Numbered from the stretch's first letter, positions 32,042 through 46,259 are shown. The stretch is 64,000 nt of DNA from Hanleya hanleyi (GCA_036873755.1 JAVTVY010045467.1:146459-210458); one strand, 5' to 3'. Made by a program: numbers and translations. Notes: generated by a model from the letters alone, not told the origin.

Positions 32042-35000
32042 GACCGAATGTCTGAGGGCATGGACATTTGAGCAAAAAATTGCCATTTTGCTAAGTTGGG
32101 CCCCCTGGGGAGAGTTGGAACACAGTGTCTCCCCTAGAGTGTCCCATCTCTCCCTGCACTTTCGAAGAATATTGCGATATGTATGGTATTACTTTCTGTC
32201 GGCAAAGTGATAATATTTTTAGCAAGTTCACATTTCTATGTTAAGCCATTATTTTTACCTCCGTCGATCAGACGGAGGTCTAGGAGCGCAACGTGAAATC
32301 TCCCGCCAAATAATTGTCATATGGGGAACCCACGACTCATAGTATTTCCAATAGGGATCGTCATGGTTCCCGACGAAATCTTGAATCTTTTCTTTGGACA
32401 CAATTGAAATAACGGGGTTCCCCATTGCAATGCATTGCAGTGGGCCTTGCTTCTGTAGTCGGGTTCCACCTCAATCTCGAAACCAGAGCTATCCGGTCCT
32501 GTCCTCGCAAAATGGTACATCTTCAGAAAATTTATGACCTAGGCCTATCCCAAAGTTCACAAGATCATTATTGTTTAGCATCATCAGATAAACAAGAATA
32601 GTACGATCAGACAACATGCAGGCGAAAATACTGTATAATTGACGTAATTCGTTGTTTTCCGCGTTTCAATGGTTGATCTTCAATGCAGAATCTAGGTCAA
32701 CTAAATTTATAATGTCTGCTGCTTCAAACGAGTAGGCCTACAAGTACGTTCAGTTTTATTTTGCATAATGTTAGCAACAAAAGTACATATCATAGGGCGT
32801 ATGAACAGTACTATGTATTGAATGAAGAACAGAAATGCTGCAAATGCCCTGACCTGATCATGTACATGTCATGCTAAGAACCTTGGAATAGGTCATAAAT
32901 TTCCCGAAGATGTACCGTCTTGCGGCACCAGTCCATTCACACCCATTCATCTCCTCGTGGGTTCGTCCGTTTGTGTGAATCGTGTACCTGTCATTCACTT
33001 TGTAAGTTACTACAGTCTGATAAAACTGGTGTTGATAATTGTAATCTTTATTGGTAATGATAATTGACACAAAATATCTCCTCCAAGCAGCACGCAAATT
33101 GCGTGGTTTACAGTTTCCAGGGGCAACGTTTTGAAGGGGGATAACTCCGCTCAATACTTCTAGAGCACTTGTACAAAAGTTGTCTCCCTTGGTATTTTTT
33201 TCCTAGCTTTGTTGTCTTATCAGTTCTAATATTTTTTTTAACTTGTTCAAACGATATAAAGATGAACAATTATTCTGAAATTAATTTGAGGGATTCTCCA
33301 ATCCAATCAAGATTTTGCAGAACTAGAACACTTTTCAGCCATTTCATTTAATTTTTTTTTGGTCTTTTTGTTGTCTTCGTTTTTTTTGGTCTTTGTTTTT
33401 TTATATTCTGGCTTTAGTGAGTGTGTATGACAAAAAAGAGCAATAAACCTGATTCTTTTAATTTCTGTTTCATAGAATGAAAGAAAACGTGAATTTATTT
33501 TCAAATAAAAAAGTTCATCATTCTGTGCTTTTGAAACATTCTGTCAATTTGGAACCTGCTTTGATTTTCGAGTTGTAAGTTGGTGCAGTGATCTCAAGGT
33601 ACATCATCATCATAATAAAGGAGTTAATTGTTCATCTTGAGCTTGACAAGTTTTGATCCATATCACCTAACGGTCTCAAAATTCTTCCTGGCAATGTATA
33701 ATGTAATAGCTGATTTGAAGCGTCCATTGAGTCTGTAAAAAGACTTGATAGGTCTTGAAAGAGGTATGGAAAAGGTCTGGAATTTTGAAATCCCCAAGGT
33801 GTGGGAACCCTGTCGTTTTCTTTCAGTTGATGATATCCACCAGCCTGGGTGTTCAAAAACAGTTATTCTAAATTTTGCTGATAAATTATATTTCCGGGGG
33901 GGAGGGGCTATTTATCTTGGCATTTGGCAGTTGAATAATGGTTTGATTTTGCAGAAGCACCAAATTGATCTACCTGCGTGAGTCTGTAAACTTATTTAAT
34001 AAAGCTGATAAATAATATACATATACTTTTCTTTTCATTTATCCTAACAGTTTAGTGACATCCACATTGTGTGCTGTGATACTTGTTGATGAAGAATAAT
34101 TTGCTTGTTAAACCCTGATAATATTCTGAAAACTTATTCTGAATTGTAGCTGAAACAAAGGAGTGTCTACATTCCACATGTAGGCCTACATTATTGAGAT
34201 TTTTGACTGATAGCATGGATGGAACCTTTCTCAATTTTGTTTTGTAGTTTTAAGCCCTGGACATACCACTGGGCATTTATTTGCCATACGATCACATTTC
34301 ACATGCTTTGTTCAGCCCCGTGATCTGGAACCAAACAGACAGTATCACTAGATGAAATAAGGAGAACATGATATACATTTCAGGTTTTACCAATGCCAAA
34401 TGACTTGAACAGAAGACAATTAGACAAAAAGAAAATCAATAAATATATCAATAAATAATAAATTACATAGAAAATTTTCTTGTCTTTGCAAGGGGGACAT
34501 CAGACACACTGACAACACAGACCATTCATTCAAATTTCGCCTTCCATTGGGGAGGCAGAAATATTCCTCAAACACAGTATATATATTCTCTCTTGTGATA
34601 AACATTACGCATGTAATGATGACCGGCAGAGTGATACATGTGTCAATCGGTCAGAAATTTTCAAGGATGCCCAGTTTTAACTTAAAACAACCATGCCGGA
34701 CTTCATTCCTTATCTCAGAATAATTGGATCTAACTTTTACAAAACCTGCAGCCCCCAATAGCTCCTGGAACTAGACCACATAAATGAAGGGATCTAGTTT
34801 ATCGGTGCTATGGCAAAAATATCATGTAGAATGGGATTGTGTGGATAATATCAGATTCATGAAAGTTGAAGTCCTGCAGCATGCTCCACAAATATCATCA
34901 AAGGTCATAAAACTTTCTGGTCTGGGCCGGTGTGGATCTATACTTGTTTTTTTTGTTTTTTTTTGTTTTTTTACAAAATTATCTCCCTTGACCAGGTGAG

Positions 35001-37162
35001 GACTTGAATGTGTCTGAAATGATTTAGCTTCTAGAAACAAAGACTTCATTTCCTGAGTAGCGGTAAAAATCGAACATATTTTGATTATTTTATTCAAATA
35101 TCAATTCCACTTCTGGTATATGTACATGTATAAAATACATACAGAATGAACTGCATACAGAATAACACAAAGAACAGGTATATGTATCTCATTACATTCT
35201 TAACCAAAGATCAATACCTGGGTGATATTACAACAATACCATGGTGTTATATATTGCTATGATTGGCTTAACTTTAGCTGCTGAAGATATTTCTAATTTG
35301 AGCGTAATGGGCAATCATACTAAATTTATTTTCATAACTTCATTTATTTTCACAATAAGCAACATAATCGAGATTAGCAAGTGAAGTTTTACAACATAAT
35401 ATAATACGCATCATGGATCTCCTTCAGTTTAGTGTAGACATATATACCCTTGGATATCTGTTACCCTGATTCAGTCATAATATTGTCTGTATTATATTGA
35501 TGTCGACAAGGAATATACATAATTATTTGATAGTATTATTAATTGTATGTTGTTTATGATTAGCATGAACTTTTTATTCGCTGGAATCCAGTCATTTGTT
35601 CCGTATGGGCAATATTCTCATCAGCCATCACCATTCAATATGAATGTGATACATGTACAAGTCCATGGTAATTGATACATTATGGTGAAGGTGACCTGTA
35701 ACACCAGTATACAAAATTATTCCGAGCTCATTGAATCAGCACATGATGCTGAGACAGATCAGAACGGAATGTCGGTAAAATCAGATGTGTTTTGTAGAGG
35801 ATTCTGTCAATGAGGATGCTATACTGTACACATACAAAATATGAAGTGTTGATGTGTAGGGCCTATAGCATAAAATCACAAGCAAGTTGGTAAAACTAGG
35901 CACGCAGGGTCTCATTTCTGCCGCTAACGTGTTGATTTGGGTGGGGGTGTCCTCATGGGGAGGTGTGGGTGGGAAGGGGCCTAATGTCTCAAGCAGTATT
36001 CCAGGTTTTCCATCAATATACTCTATTCCATACCCCAATATTTCAAGCACGTGAAATCAAAGAAATAGTATTTGCGGGGAATGTGGCTTCCACATCCCTA
36101 GCTGGACATGCTAGTGGGGAACCCTCAATCTCACGTTAATTACCATTGGTGAAGTTAACGTCAACAAATGCAAAATTGAGCTTGGCATCCGGCCCTATGT
36201 TATTCAGTGATGTACTATTCCCCTACTGATCCTGTTGCCTCGACGGAGGTCTTTGCGGTCATTCAGCGCTTGTTTCCAAATAAAATGGTTAGTTTGCTTG
36301 CATTTGAGTCTTTACATCGGTTGTTCCATGTTAAGCCATTATTTTTTTGAAATAAAGTAGTTAGCTTGCTTGCATTTGAGTCTTTACATCGGTTGTCCCA
36401 TATCTCTCAACTCCTTGTCCCAAGTCATCCCCAAAATACGCTGAAATGAAATCGTCTCCACATCATAACACTCTCGGTTTGGTGTCTTAAACACTGTCGC
36501 ATTGCATGGGTATTCTTCCCAGGTTGGTGCATGGCACGCGTTGATTTGCACAACTAAATACTTTGGACAGAATGTGAAATAATATGACGTCACAGAAATA
36601 GTGTCCCAGGTCTCCCCACTCTCCCCTACCCTTCAGAGTTCCCTCCCGTTGCGCATATATGACGCCATCGCTCGTCGTATGGGAAGCATGTGGCGCATGC
36701 CTGGGTCCCGGTATCAGATTCGGTGAAATTCCCATGTATCTAGGTCCTTTAGTTCTCGCTACTTCGTTCTACTTCCGCTGGCGCATGCACAGACGCTAGT
36801 GCGCACCCTACTCTTGGGAAAGGCTTAAGTCCAGGCGTGTCATTCGGTGAAATCCCCATGGCTCTAGGCCCTATAGTTCTCGGTAGATCGTGCACATGCG
36901 CACCTGCGAAGTTGCCCTTTCTCTACTACTCCCCGAGTGCGCGTGAGTCTGACTCTACCCGGTAAGCGTTTCAATAGGATACCAAGCACGACGCATCGCC
37001 CAAAATATTACAAACGCTCCACCGCGCAATTCCGAAACTGCCCATACTTTTCTACTCCCATAGTGAGCATGCGTGTAGCCCAGGGCCTACAATGATCAGA
37101 ACCCTGTACAAATAAGAGCACAGTCACCCCCACATTCCCACCTCTAAATGTTAGAGAACAAG
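32042..37162. other. AT-rich region without recognisable genes
   Basis: No long or conserved frame on either strand. Minor structure: a small hairpin ACCTCCGTCGATCAGACGGAGGT near 32260-32282; a 73-bp direct duplication near 36292-36400 ('CTTGCATTTGAGTCTTTACA' twice); a ~127-bp diverged duplication near 36713 and 36840 ('TTCGGTGAAAT.CCCATG'); scattered GGGGATAACTC motifs near 33139 and 34978. Could be intergenic or intronic. Confidence 0.5.
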
Positions 37163-37410
37163 ATACAAGCGTCTCGCCCGTCATTCAATATTCAACTTTC
37201 ATCCATTTCCGGGTCCATAATCTGAAGACCTAATTCGTATAACAACATTATCACCAAATTAAAATAAAAAACTCAAAGTATACGTAAACATAGGCAAATT
37301 TCCTGCAGAGAGAAGCTGTCAACAGTTTTTAACGATGATGGTCATGATGTTAAAAAGATAACAAATCTGTATCGCCGATCGGTATTTTTAATCCGTATGG
37401 TTTTCGTTAG
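37163..37410 (-). mobile_element. Degraded PLE 3'-end fragment
   Basis: Plus-strand text 'ACAAGCGTCTCGCCCGTCAT' to 'ATCGGTATTTTTAATCCGTA' matches 9151-9410 with many substitutions and small gaps. Older than the other copies. Confidence 0.7.
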
Positions 37411-39028
37411 TAGTAGTGTGAGGGTCCTGGTGAGTGTGTTAGGGGACGAAGAAAGGGCGCGGAGTCAGCAGAGGGTCGCCGGGTCGAGCAGGTGGCCCGG
37501 GTCGTCTAGAGAACAAGGCTAGTTTTGATGCAGGTCGAAGAGAGGGGCACGGAGGTGAGTAGGTCCCTCGGTAGTAGCATCTAAGCCGCACTGGGACTTA
37601 GGTGTGTTACGTCTGAACATGATTCAATAATAGACCAAACTCGTTTCCGAGAAATAGAAAATAATGCGTCGCAAAGGTGCAATTATTGTATTCTAACACA
37701 ACACCATTTCTAACTTAAATAAAAAGTCACTTTTTGATGTATACTGCAATGCTCATTACTATCCGAACGTTGTATTTACACGAGTGTGACCTCAGTCTTT
37801 CTACACGTTATACATTCGTTTTAAATCAAACCCCACATGTCTCTAAGACTAAGGTTTGAGCAAATACAAGCCTCGAGTGATGGTTTATTTTCGCTGTAAA
37901 CACGACTCGGATCTGTATGTTCACAGTTAGGCAGGCTCTCCTCCGTCATACATTCCTTCCAATTATATCGGATGGCTTTATTTCACTCACTTCGAATTCA
38001 ACGCATATGTCATTTGACATTGTTTGTTTTTGAAGTAAGACCTGCCTGGAATTTTAACACAGCCAACGTATATTTAAAGCATGTTTCATACATAACATCG
38101 CTAGCTACATAAGTAAAGAGCTAAGTTCAAACTATACACATTCCCGTTGTTCTTCCTCCCTGATAGGGTGATAGGAACGTGTATGTAGAGATTATATCGA
38201 GGGAACTGTAAACAGGCTCTTCGCGCTGCAGGTTTTGAACGGTGTTCTTTTCGCGGGACCTTTTGCTATCCATTTAACCGATGGCATGCGCCGGTCATTG
38301 TAGGTTATGGTGGGATTTCAGCGTACATTTAATGTGTGGGTTATTTCCCAAATGTGGGATAGTAAATCTCTAATGGCAACATACATGTAAATGGTATATC
38401 ATTACGTGTAAATCAGTATATTTTAAGAACAGGATGGTGGTGTAAGGTCAGGTTGTTTGGTATTTAGGCGCAATCCTGTATGACAAGTCGCGTTCGATCA
38501 TTTCATTTGCCGAACCGTCCAGTACGTCCACATGCCATATTCTTTTATTCTGTAATCTAAAATACAATTTTATATTAGTTTCTTCGCATACAATACATAA
38601 AATCAGTTGTAACTGGGATACAATATGACAGTGATTAGTAGCCCGTTGTTATGACAACGCCATAAAATGTTTTATTCGGTATTGTTCAATGGTGTCAACT
38701 TCAATCACCTGTTACTTAACCAATTTGTGTCATATAGTAACGCACTTGGTCTTATATCATCACCAAAAGAGCTAGGAAGATAAATATCATTAAAATCAGT
38801 GTGCAAGTTTTAATATTTATAGACGAAGAATGGTTACCAAGAAATCTATCTAACTTGCAGATTTTGTCCTGGTTTGATACCCCCTTACTTTGGCACCAAC
38901 AAAATCTATTAAATCTATTGAACAAACCTGTGTCAGATATACCCTAATTTGTCGCCATTATATTCCTCCGCATGTTAATATAAAAACAATTGTATTGTCC
39001 TGACACTAAACGAGATAGTTCCTGAATG
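37411..39028. other. No recognisable feature
   Basis: Mixed-composition sequence without a convincing frame, tandem repeat or RNA gene. Confidence 0.45.
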
Positions 39029-40860
39029 GCTGTACTGGCGAAATGGGCTTCCAAGATGCATAAATCACCATACAAAGTTAGATTCATAGCTGGTTCTAGA
39101 AGCTGCACCGCCAAGCTTCTTTCAAGACAACCCTGTAGACGAGAGCCCTTCAGGAGGTAAAAGCATTTGGGAAAGGTATTTGTAAGAACTCTGGCATTGA
39201 ATGCATGTGGATATTGTAAAACTCCAAATGTCTTGCGGAAGAACTTGATTACACGCGTCTGGTCCGTCATTCATAATTCAGCCGCCGTCCATTAAAGAAT
39301 ATCCGCATCCATAATCCAAAGACCTATTCCATATTCCATATTACAGTATTAACACCAAATTCAAAAAGACAATCATAGTATACATAAACATTGGCTAGTT
39401 TCCTGCAAGAGAGAAGCGATCAACACATTTCAGTGATGCCGGCAAGACATCATGATGTTCCAAAAATATCAAATCCGTATCGCTGATCAGTATTGTTAAT
39501 CCAGAATATTCGTTGCAAAGTCGTCATCTAGAGAATGATTTATCTCAGTCACGCTTTGATTGTGACTGTTCATATGAGCACCATGAGGATCTTGAAGTAC
39601 ATGGGTTCATACGGCCCCTAGCCGTATGTGCTAAAGGTCACATACTGTACAGGCATATATCCACATGGGATTTCTCGACTCTCTATACTACAATCCCTCA
39701 TCAAGACAGCATTGTCCGCCTTAGTTCATTGATAGTATCGGTGTTCAAGAAAATTGATCGCCGATATATTAATGTCAGAACCCATAAAGCATTCTTTAGC
39801 TCTATTACGTACAAGGGATATCATTTATGGGATGTTTCTTTGTATTTAGATTTGCTTGAATTTCTCATTAATAACATCTATGTAAAATTTGGCAATACAA
39901 TATATCAGCAGCATATAGATATTCCAATGGCTGATCTATATCTGTTCTCTTATGAATACGACTATATGCAGACGCTTTCAAAACCCCGTTCCTTCTCATT
40001 CACCAAACGCTATATAGACGATCTTCTTGCCGTGGAGAATCGCATCGCTATATAAATGACGCATGAAGGGATATATATCCACCTTCACTGGATTTTATGG
40101 AAACTACAAATGGCTCTAGCGGCACATCTGATATAGACCTATAATTCTAAAAAAATGAAGCGGGCATTCTCTCTCGTCGACTTTGCGACAAAAGTGATGA
40201 TTACAGATTTGACATCGTAAACTATCCCTATCTGGACAACAATAAACCAGAAGGACCTGCATATGGCGTATACATATCTCGCCTAGTAGCATTTACTGGC
40301 TTCTGTGTTAAATGTGACCATTTTAATCAACGTCACAAATCTTATTGCAGAAGCTTGTAAAACAGGGCTATATTATCAAAGTTCATCAAATTTGGCGATA
40401 CATATCGCATGCTAATAGCAAAATACAAGCATAGCGTGCAAGATCTATGGCGGAACGTTTCGTAACTTGTGTCTAATTCCGCTTAACCTGGGGCTAGTGG
40501 CGGTATAAACCTATGTACTTCAATATCTTCATGGTGTTCATATGATCAGTCAGAATTAAAGCGTGACTGAGATATATCATACTCTGGATAAGGACTTTAC
40601 AACGTATATCATCCGGATTGAGCATAATAATCAGCAGTACGGATTTTATATTTTTGGAACATCATGGTGCCTTGCTGGCATCATTGAAAACTGTTGACCG
40701 CTTCTGTCTTGTAGGGAATTAGCCTAGTTTCATGTATACTATGATTTATCCTTTTAATTTGGTGTTTATGTTATTATATTAATTAGGTTTTTGGATTATA
40801 GACACGGAAATTCTTTAATGAACGACAACTGAATATTGAATGACGGACTATACGCTTCTA
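39029..40860 (+). mobile_element. Degraded PLE with nested inverted PLE fragment
   Basis: 39029-39248 encodes, with shifts, the region 'KMHKSPYK-RFIAGSRSCTAKLL' up to 'EELD'. 39628 resumes at 'AKGHI-YRHISTWDFSTLYTTIPHQD' and continues through motif B (partly deleted: 'HIDIPMADLYLF') and 'RYIDDLLAVE' to the element end near 40860. Motif B has lost 'GTNCAPL', so the enzyme is dead. The interruption at 39249-39627 is a separate fragment in opposite orientation. Confidence 0.8.
39249..39627 (-). mobile_element. PLE 3'-end fragment nested inside another PLE
   Basis: Matches 9151-9525 in the minus orientation (plus text 'GTCCGTCATTCATAATTCAG' to 'CGGCCCCTAGCC') and splits the plus-strand PLE precisely between two adjacent RT codons. 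A short 5'-truncated insertion. Confidence 0.8.
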
Positions 40861-41123
40861 TTTTGCATGAACCAATTAGAACATATAAATGAGAATAACA
40901 TCTACAGCTCAATACAATGGAGTTACCTATCCCTCCAATACTTCATCCCAGCTGTAACAGAGTCAGCATCTCCGCATTCTGCCGTATACTTAGGCGTATG
41001 CATAGACTGATAGTTAATACAACAGCATTGTAGATGGAAACACGCGGTATGTTGACATGTGATATGGGATATTACGCGTATTGAATTTATTATTCGACGT
41101 GGATGTTTGTACGATGCCGTGTC
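40861..41123. other. No recognisable feature
   Basis: Short spacer between PLE and MITE; nothing supported. Confidence 0.4.
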
Positions 41124-41459
41124 TTTTTTTGACAGGCACACACGCAATTGATAGCAGCAAAGTATGGTGGCTGATATCTGCCATGTCGTATCAGCGTACT
41201 ATCGCCCTATTTTTACTGGAGCGATGGTACGAGGCGAGGACACGATGCGATGGTACGATGGCACGATGCGATGGTGCGATGCGATGGTACGATGGCACGA
41301 TGCGATGGTACGTTGGAAATTCCTCCGTCGTACCATAATACCATCGCCCCAGTAAATATAGGGCGATAGTACTATGATACGACATGGCAGATATGAGCCA
41401 CCATAGATATCAGCCACCATACTTTGCTGTTATCAATTGCGCGCATGCCTGTCAAAAAA
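41124..41459. mobile_element. MITE with ~100-bp inverted repeats and internal GATGGTACGATGC repeat
   Basis: Left TTTTTTGACAGGCA... and right ...TGCCTGTCAAAAAA ends are complementary, as are 'AGCAAAGTATGGTGGCTGAT' and 'GGGCGATAGTAC' further in. The middle (about 41222-41320) is a degenerate tandem of CGATGGTACGATGGCACGATG. One arm has a short extra 'TATGGTGGCTCATA' duplication. Target duplication not evident. Confidence 0.8.
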
Positions 41460-41923
41460 GAATTCGGCAGTCATTTCAATGTGTGATATAATCTATCGAG
41501 TAGAGTTATCTCCCTGCAATTCCTCATAATTCCATAATTCATCGTATTAGTAAAGTTACCTCTCTTTAGTCATCATGTGCCTAGCGACTCTATTCAATTC
41601 TCGAATGTATTCCTAGGGATATGGCGTTTTCGTAGAGTTCCGTGAAGTAGACGAGTCTGTGGGATAACTACAACGACCTAATAAGGATAGTTGATGCTTC
41701 TCAATGAGGTTATTTAAAAGTACAGCATACTGTCAATTTACACCAATAACTCGTAAAACAAAGGAGATCGAAACGGTTGCACAAACCGGGGTGGGGGGGG
41801 GGGAGGGGGTGACGGTTATATACAAAAATAAATCCGCCTTAATTTATACGAGATGAGTCTCAACAGTGCCAGGACCAGATCATGAAACTGAATGAAGAGA
41901 GAAATCTATGAAAAAGAAACTAC

Positions 41924-42172
41924 TCTTCAGATAATGAGGGTGATAATGAAGAAAGCAAGCGTCCTAGTGAGCTAGATCAATCTACCAATATTCAGAAGAG
42001 TATCAAATATAAAATGTTTGGCATTCCTATAAAGGAAGAGTATAGTGGTGATATCGATGAGAGGAAGCAACAGTATTTGAGACACGGTTATGATAAAGAT
42101 GAATTCGGTGAATTTGGCAAAGCAAAGACTATATTCCAAGAATACATAAGATTCTACGTCAAAAAGTATTAA
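41924..42172 (+). other. Open frame of 83 codons, possible exon or decayed gene piece
   Basis: Reads 'SSDNEGDNEESKRPSELDQ' (acidic) then 'YKMFGIPIKEEYSGDIDERK' and 'EYIRFYVKKY' before TAA. Amino-acid composition looks protein-like, but there is no start codon, a TGA lies 18 bases upstream, and I recognise no family. The larger frame on the opposite strand (41972-42460) is Phe/Ile-rich and is probably its shadow. Confidence 0.25.
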
Positions 42173-42819
42173 CACCACGCGATGACTTTTCATGAGACGA
42201 AAGAAGATTTTATCCGTAAAGAATTTGTGACAGCCAATCAGCTTCATAGTGTACACAATATTGACTGTGTGGAAACTCTTATTCTCTAACAAAATTATAA
42301 TGTTCCAGAGATTGCAACTGGACGCTACGAGCTTGAAAGTGATTATTCGGAAATATGAATGAAAAAACATGTATGGCTGTTGGCATAGAATGATCATTAT
42401 TTGAGTCAATAACTTCTCTCCGAGCATGTTAAACTGTCTGTGAACTCCATATCCCTTCATATCGCACCTGCATGCTGCATTTATCGCCTCATTTTCCTCG
42501 ATGCTAGATATAATTTAATTTACCGCAGGAGCCGACTCAAAAACATTATTAAACGCACAAGCTTTGCCTATTATAATCTACAGCTGTCCTTGGATTTACA
42601 AATTGAGTATTATAGAAAGCATAAATCTCTTATGATTGGTGTAACGTAAACGTTGTGGAAGTATGATGGGGGTATGACCTTTGACCTTATATGTTGGAAT
42701 GTTAGTGGTGACCTTGGACCTTGGGTATCTGTTGTGTGGATGAAGTGTTGTACTCGCAGGTCACCTCACTGGAGGTGACGTTGTCAACAGTATGTGAACC
42801 GCCTACAGAGCTCCGATTT

Positions 42820-42856
42820 GGGTTCGCTATATAGCTGAAATATTGTTGAACGCGAG
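42820..42856 (+). repeat. Mollusc-type SINE/LINE tail remnant
   Basis: 'CGCTATATAGCTGAAATATTG' type text; a fuller copy is at 52545-52624. Confidence 0.45.
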
Positions 42857-43659
42857 ATTACATCTCTTTCTTGGGCCTTACACTTTGACCTTGTTGTGTA
42901 CGTATATGGTATCTCATAAAAATCATACTGGTCAGGTAACCGTGACGTCATCGGTAGTAGAAAAACCGCAGATAAGGACTGAATTTGATGCGCACTCGAG
43001 ATTTCAATATAGCGCCTGCTCACACCCATAGGATGAAACGCGACTCAATATGGGCGAATGGTGTCATGTGGGGGTGAACGGCCTCATACTGTAGAGTAAT
43101 ATATGGCCAATGTGTGACTTTGACCGATGACGTCATTGTGCGCCTGCCCACTCGAAAGGCAGGCCTGTTGTGGGCGTTTTTGGAAGTATGTAAGCCATAT
43201 TTCGTCTTAATATGGCATTGTCTGACTGGAGTGTTCTCAGGGCCGTCAGATCGCGTTAATTTGTGACGTCACTGTGCGCTTGTGTACTCGGGGCGCAGCA
43301 TACAGATGGCATATGAGGTAGGATTCGGCATGGGCTGTGGCTGTATCCAGTCACAGTCGGCTGTCACTCACAAAAGCGACCAAAAGTCGAAGGAGTGTTT
43401 GGTGGCTTCTGCTTGAACAGAGGGAACAGACGAACGTCTGCGACTGCGACACATCATAATAAACATATAATATGATGGCAAATCAAATGTGGAACACGAA
43501 ATCCTTTGCTATGTGGAAAATAAATTTTGAATCATTTGCTGATTTCCTATGTCTGCCTACTGATGGAAGCGCACCAACGCGCGCTCATACCCTTCAATGT
43601 CACGCACGTTTACCCCAATTGCTCCAATCAGTGGGGCTGGAGTGCAATATTTGGAGTGA

Positions 43660-45060
43660 ATAGGCGTTGACCGCCGTTAATGGGCGTCGATGGACGTTAC
43701 TGCGCTAACACTGACGCGATACGACGTTATGGCGTTAAGGCGGCTTTAGCGGAAGAGTGGGGGAGTTCGAATGACGGTGTACCGATGGCGGTGGATGGTA
43801 GGGGATGATGGAAGGGTGGTGTTTGATGGAAGGTGGTGGTGGAGTCCTTGAATATAAGTTTCCTTTCTTCTTCACTCATGCTTTCCTGGAACGTTACCTG
43901 ATTATCAGACACTCAATGTCAGCAGTCCCTGCATCACTATCCGCATCGTCTTAATATCATTTATATTCTTCTGGTGGTAAGTAGCGTTTATTGATCGGGC
44001 ATCCAGAGCAACGATAGACGGTTGAATATCAAGGCAAACTGTGTTCGTCCTTCATGGGCGGGTGTTCGCGGGAATTAACAGGCGTTAAGGTGGATATTGA
44101 CGGACGTAACCAGGCGTTGCCGAGCGTTAAGGTGGACGTTGTCGAGTGTTGTGTCAACGTCATGTAGCTCATGGCTTAGGTGTTTACTGGCACAGGATGA
44201 CAACGCCCGTCTCCAATAACGTTTTCTCAAAGATCTAAATACGTCATGCAGGGTCAACAGATTCTGACCTCGGTCAGTTCTTTTGGTATCACCTTTGGGT
44301 TTTAGGGTGCAGCCTACAGTAGACCCCTCGTTGCTGGAAATAGATCCTTGGTATAGTCCTTGCGTCTTTCGTAGTTGCCAAACCCTCAAGAAAACCTCTA
44401 CAAAAGTCTATATTTTCGTGGTGGGAATGCTCATACCATTAATTCAAGATACAAGCCAGTTATGCAAATTTAACCCGGGACCAATTTTCTTCCCTTGGGA
44501 TGTACTCCAAATGTTCTGGAAAATCTATTGAAATGGCCCAAAATAGGCCATATTTCGTTTATTTCATGGGAAAATCTTGACAATCGATTTCAATAAGATT
44601 TCTCACCAGTGTTCCCCGTCTCAATATGGGGTCGACCATGCGTTTTTTTTACACATATTCCATTCCTGTTTTTAAACACCGGAAAAACGCGTGAAAAGGA
44701 GGCCGACGAAGGCTGACTTCGCGGTCTGTTCTGCCATATAACTCAACTGAGCCACCGATCCGCATATGCCAGGTTGAAGGAATGGTGATATTGGTTGGTT
44801 AACAGGGAAGGATAATTATCATGTGGGCAGACCCGGGCGCTCTGTTGTAATACAATTTACAAGAGGAGGGGGAGGGGCAATAATCCGAGGCTATGAACTA
44901 CGTCCTCATCTGTTTCTTATGGCGTCAAGACATACCCGGGCCACCCAATACACGTCATTCATGAACGTTACAAGAGAACAACGCGTTCTCGCTGGCGTAA
45001 AATTATATCGGTGTTCCCAGTTTGGTGTAAAGCTGTGTCTAGGATATCAGCGGCCCCAGC
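43660..45060. repeat. Dispersed repeat, copy 1 (possible LTR of the decayed gypsy element)
   Basis: Segments here match 51270-51860 in the same orientation and order: 'TTTCCTTTCTTCTTC.CTCA.GCTT', 'GGCGTT-A-GG-CGTT' repeats, 'AAATAC.TCATGCA', 'CAGATTCTG' and 'CCCAGTTTGGTGTA'. Copy 2 lies beyond the gypsy remnant at 48838-50300, so the pair could be its LTRs; that reading is inference. Confidence 0.4.
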
Positions 45061-45129
45061 TTAGCATAAAGTTTCGCCTATACTGTCTTCGTACTCGTCC
45101 GGTTCAAAGTTTAAATTAAACACTTTCCT

Positions 45130-46259
45130 AGACATCTGGAATGTCAATGAACTGTTCTTCAATATACATACGTTATTGAATACGGACTCCTCTTCATTAC
45201 AAATGCAAATACTAAATCCGGATGTATCATTGATAATATGATTCATTCATAATCAGATGTACAACAGATCCCGAGGGAGTTCGTAAGCCACTAGAATCAA
45301 CAAGGATCTACGACGCACACATTCCGGTGGTCCGACATTGATCCGACATTGGTTGTAACACATTAACAATCGCATCACGACGATACGTTGATTCTCCATA
45401 TGATGCATATGTAAATGTTCTCGGTGGTTGCCTCAAAAGTTGAGGCCTACAGTATTGGACTGTTGTTGAGGTTACATATCCATCTGCACCAGGTGATGAC
45501 AACGGTCTGATGACTGATGAACGTTATCCGTACCTGCCATCGTAGCAGTCGGTGCTGTTATAGCAGCTGTATGTCTCTATGGCCTTGAAACTGATCCTCT
45601 TGCTGCTGGACTAAGTCCCGGGGCTTGCTGTCTCCATCTGTCAGACCATAGAAGATGTGGGATTTCATCCTCGTCAGAAGATACATCCTCTTCATGTGCG
45701 TGATGTCAACTAGTCGCTTTGGAACGCTGTTGGGATATTCCTGAGGCCGAAAGTGATTCAGACCCATTCGTATGAACCCCAGGGTGTCACAAAGGCAGTT
45801 TTGGGGAGGATGTTTGGTGTCATAAAACAATGGTGATGGGATTACTATGATCAACTATGCAAAACCAGGGCAGGAATTAAATTTTGCAGGACATCTTGGA
45901 TCCTCGGAATAGGTTGAATGTTAGGGACAGTTTTCTTGTTATAGTGGGGTGAGTTAACGACGAAAATGACTAGAATAGTTACACACCGGACAAAAGTACC
46001 AAATTTTTCTGGATACTCCCCTGGGTATCCGGATGAATAAATGCCTAAGCTCCAAAGAATTCGTTGCACGGAACGGCTGTGACGTCATGATGACGTTACC
46101 GAATGAATAAAACCTATACATGACTGAAATTCCGTTCGCCTGATTAAACATCGCTTACTCTGATGCTTCTAACCCATAATACTTTTCAAATGGCAACGAA
46201 ATGGTATAAATGACATTTTTTGTTGTACTTGGAACGGTAATCAATATATATTTTGACTG
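45130..46259. other. No recognisable feature
   Basis: No conserved frame or repeat structure that I can support. Confidence 0.4.

Noticed and set aside
32042..37162. Host exons in the AT-rich region
   Set aside because: No frame with protein-like composition flanked by plausible splice sites that I could defend.
41972..42460. 162-codon Phe/Ile-rich minus-strand frame
   Set aside because: Low-complexity composition and opposite to a more protein-like acidic frame; no motif recognised.
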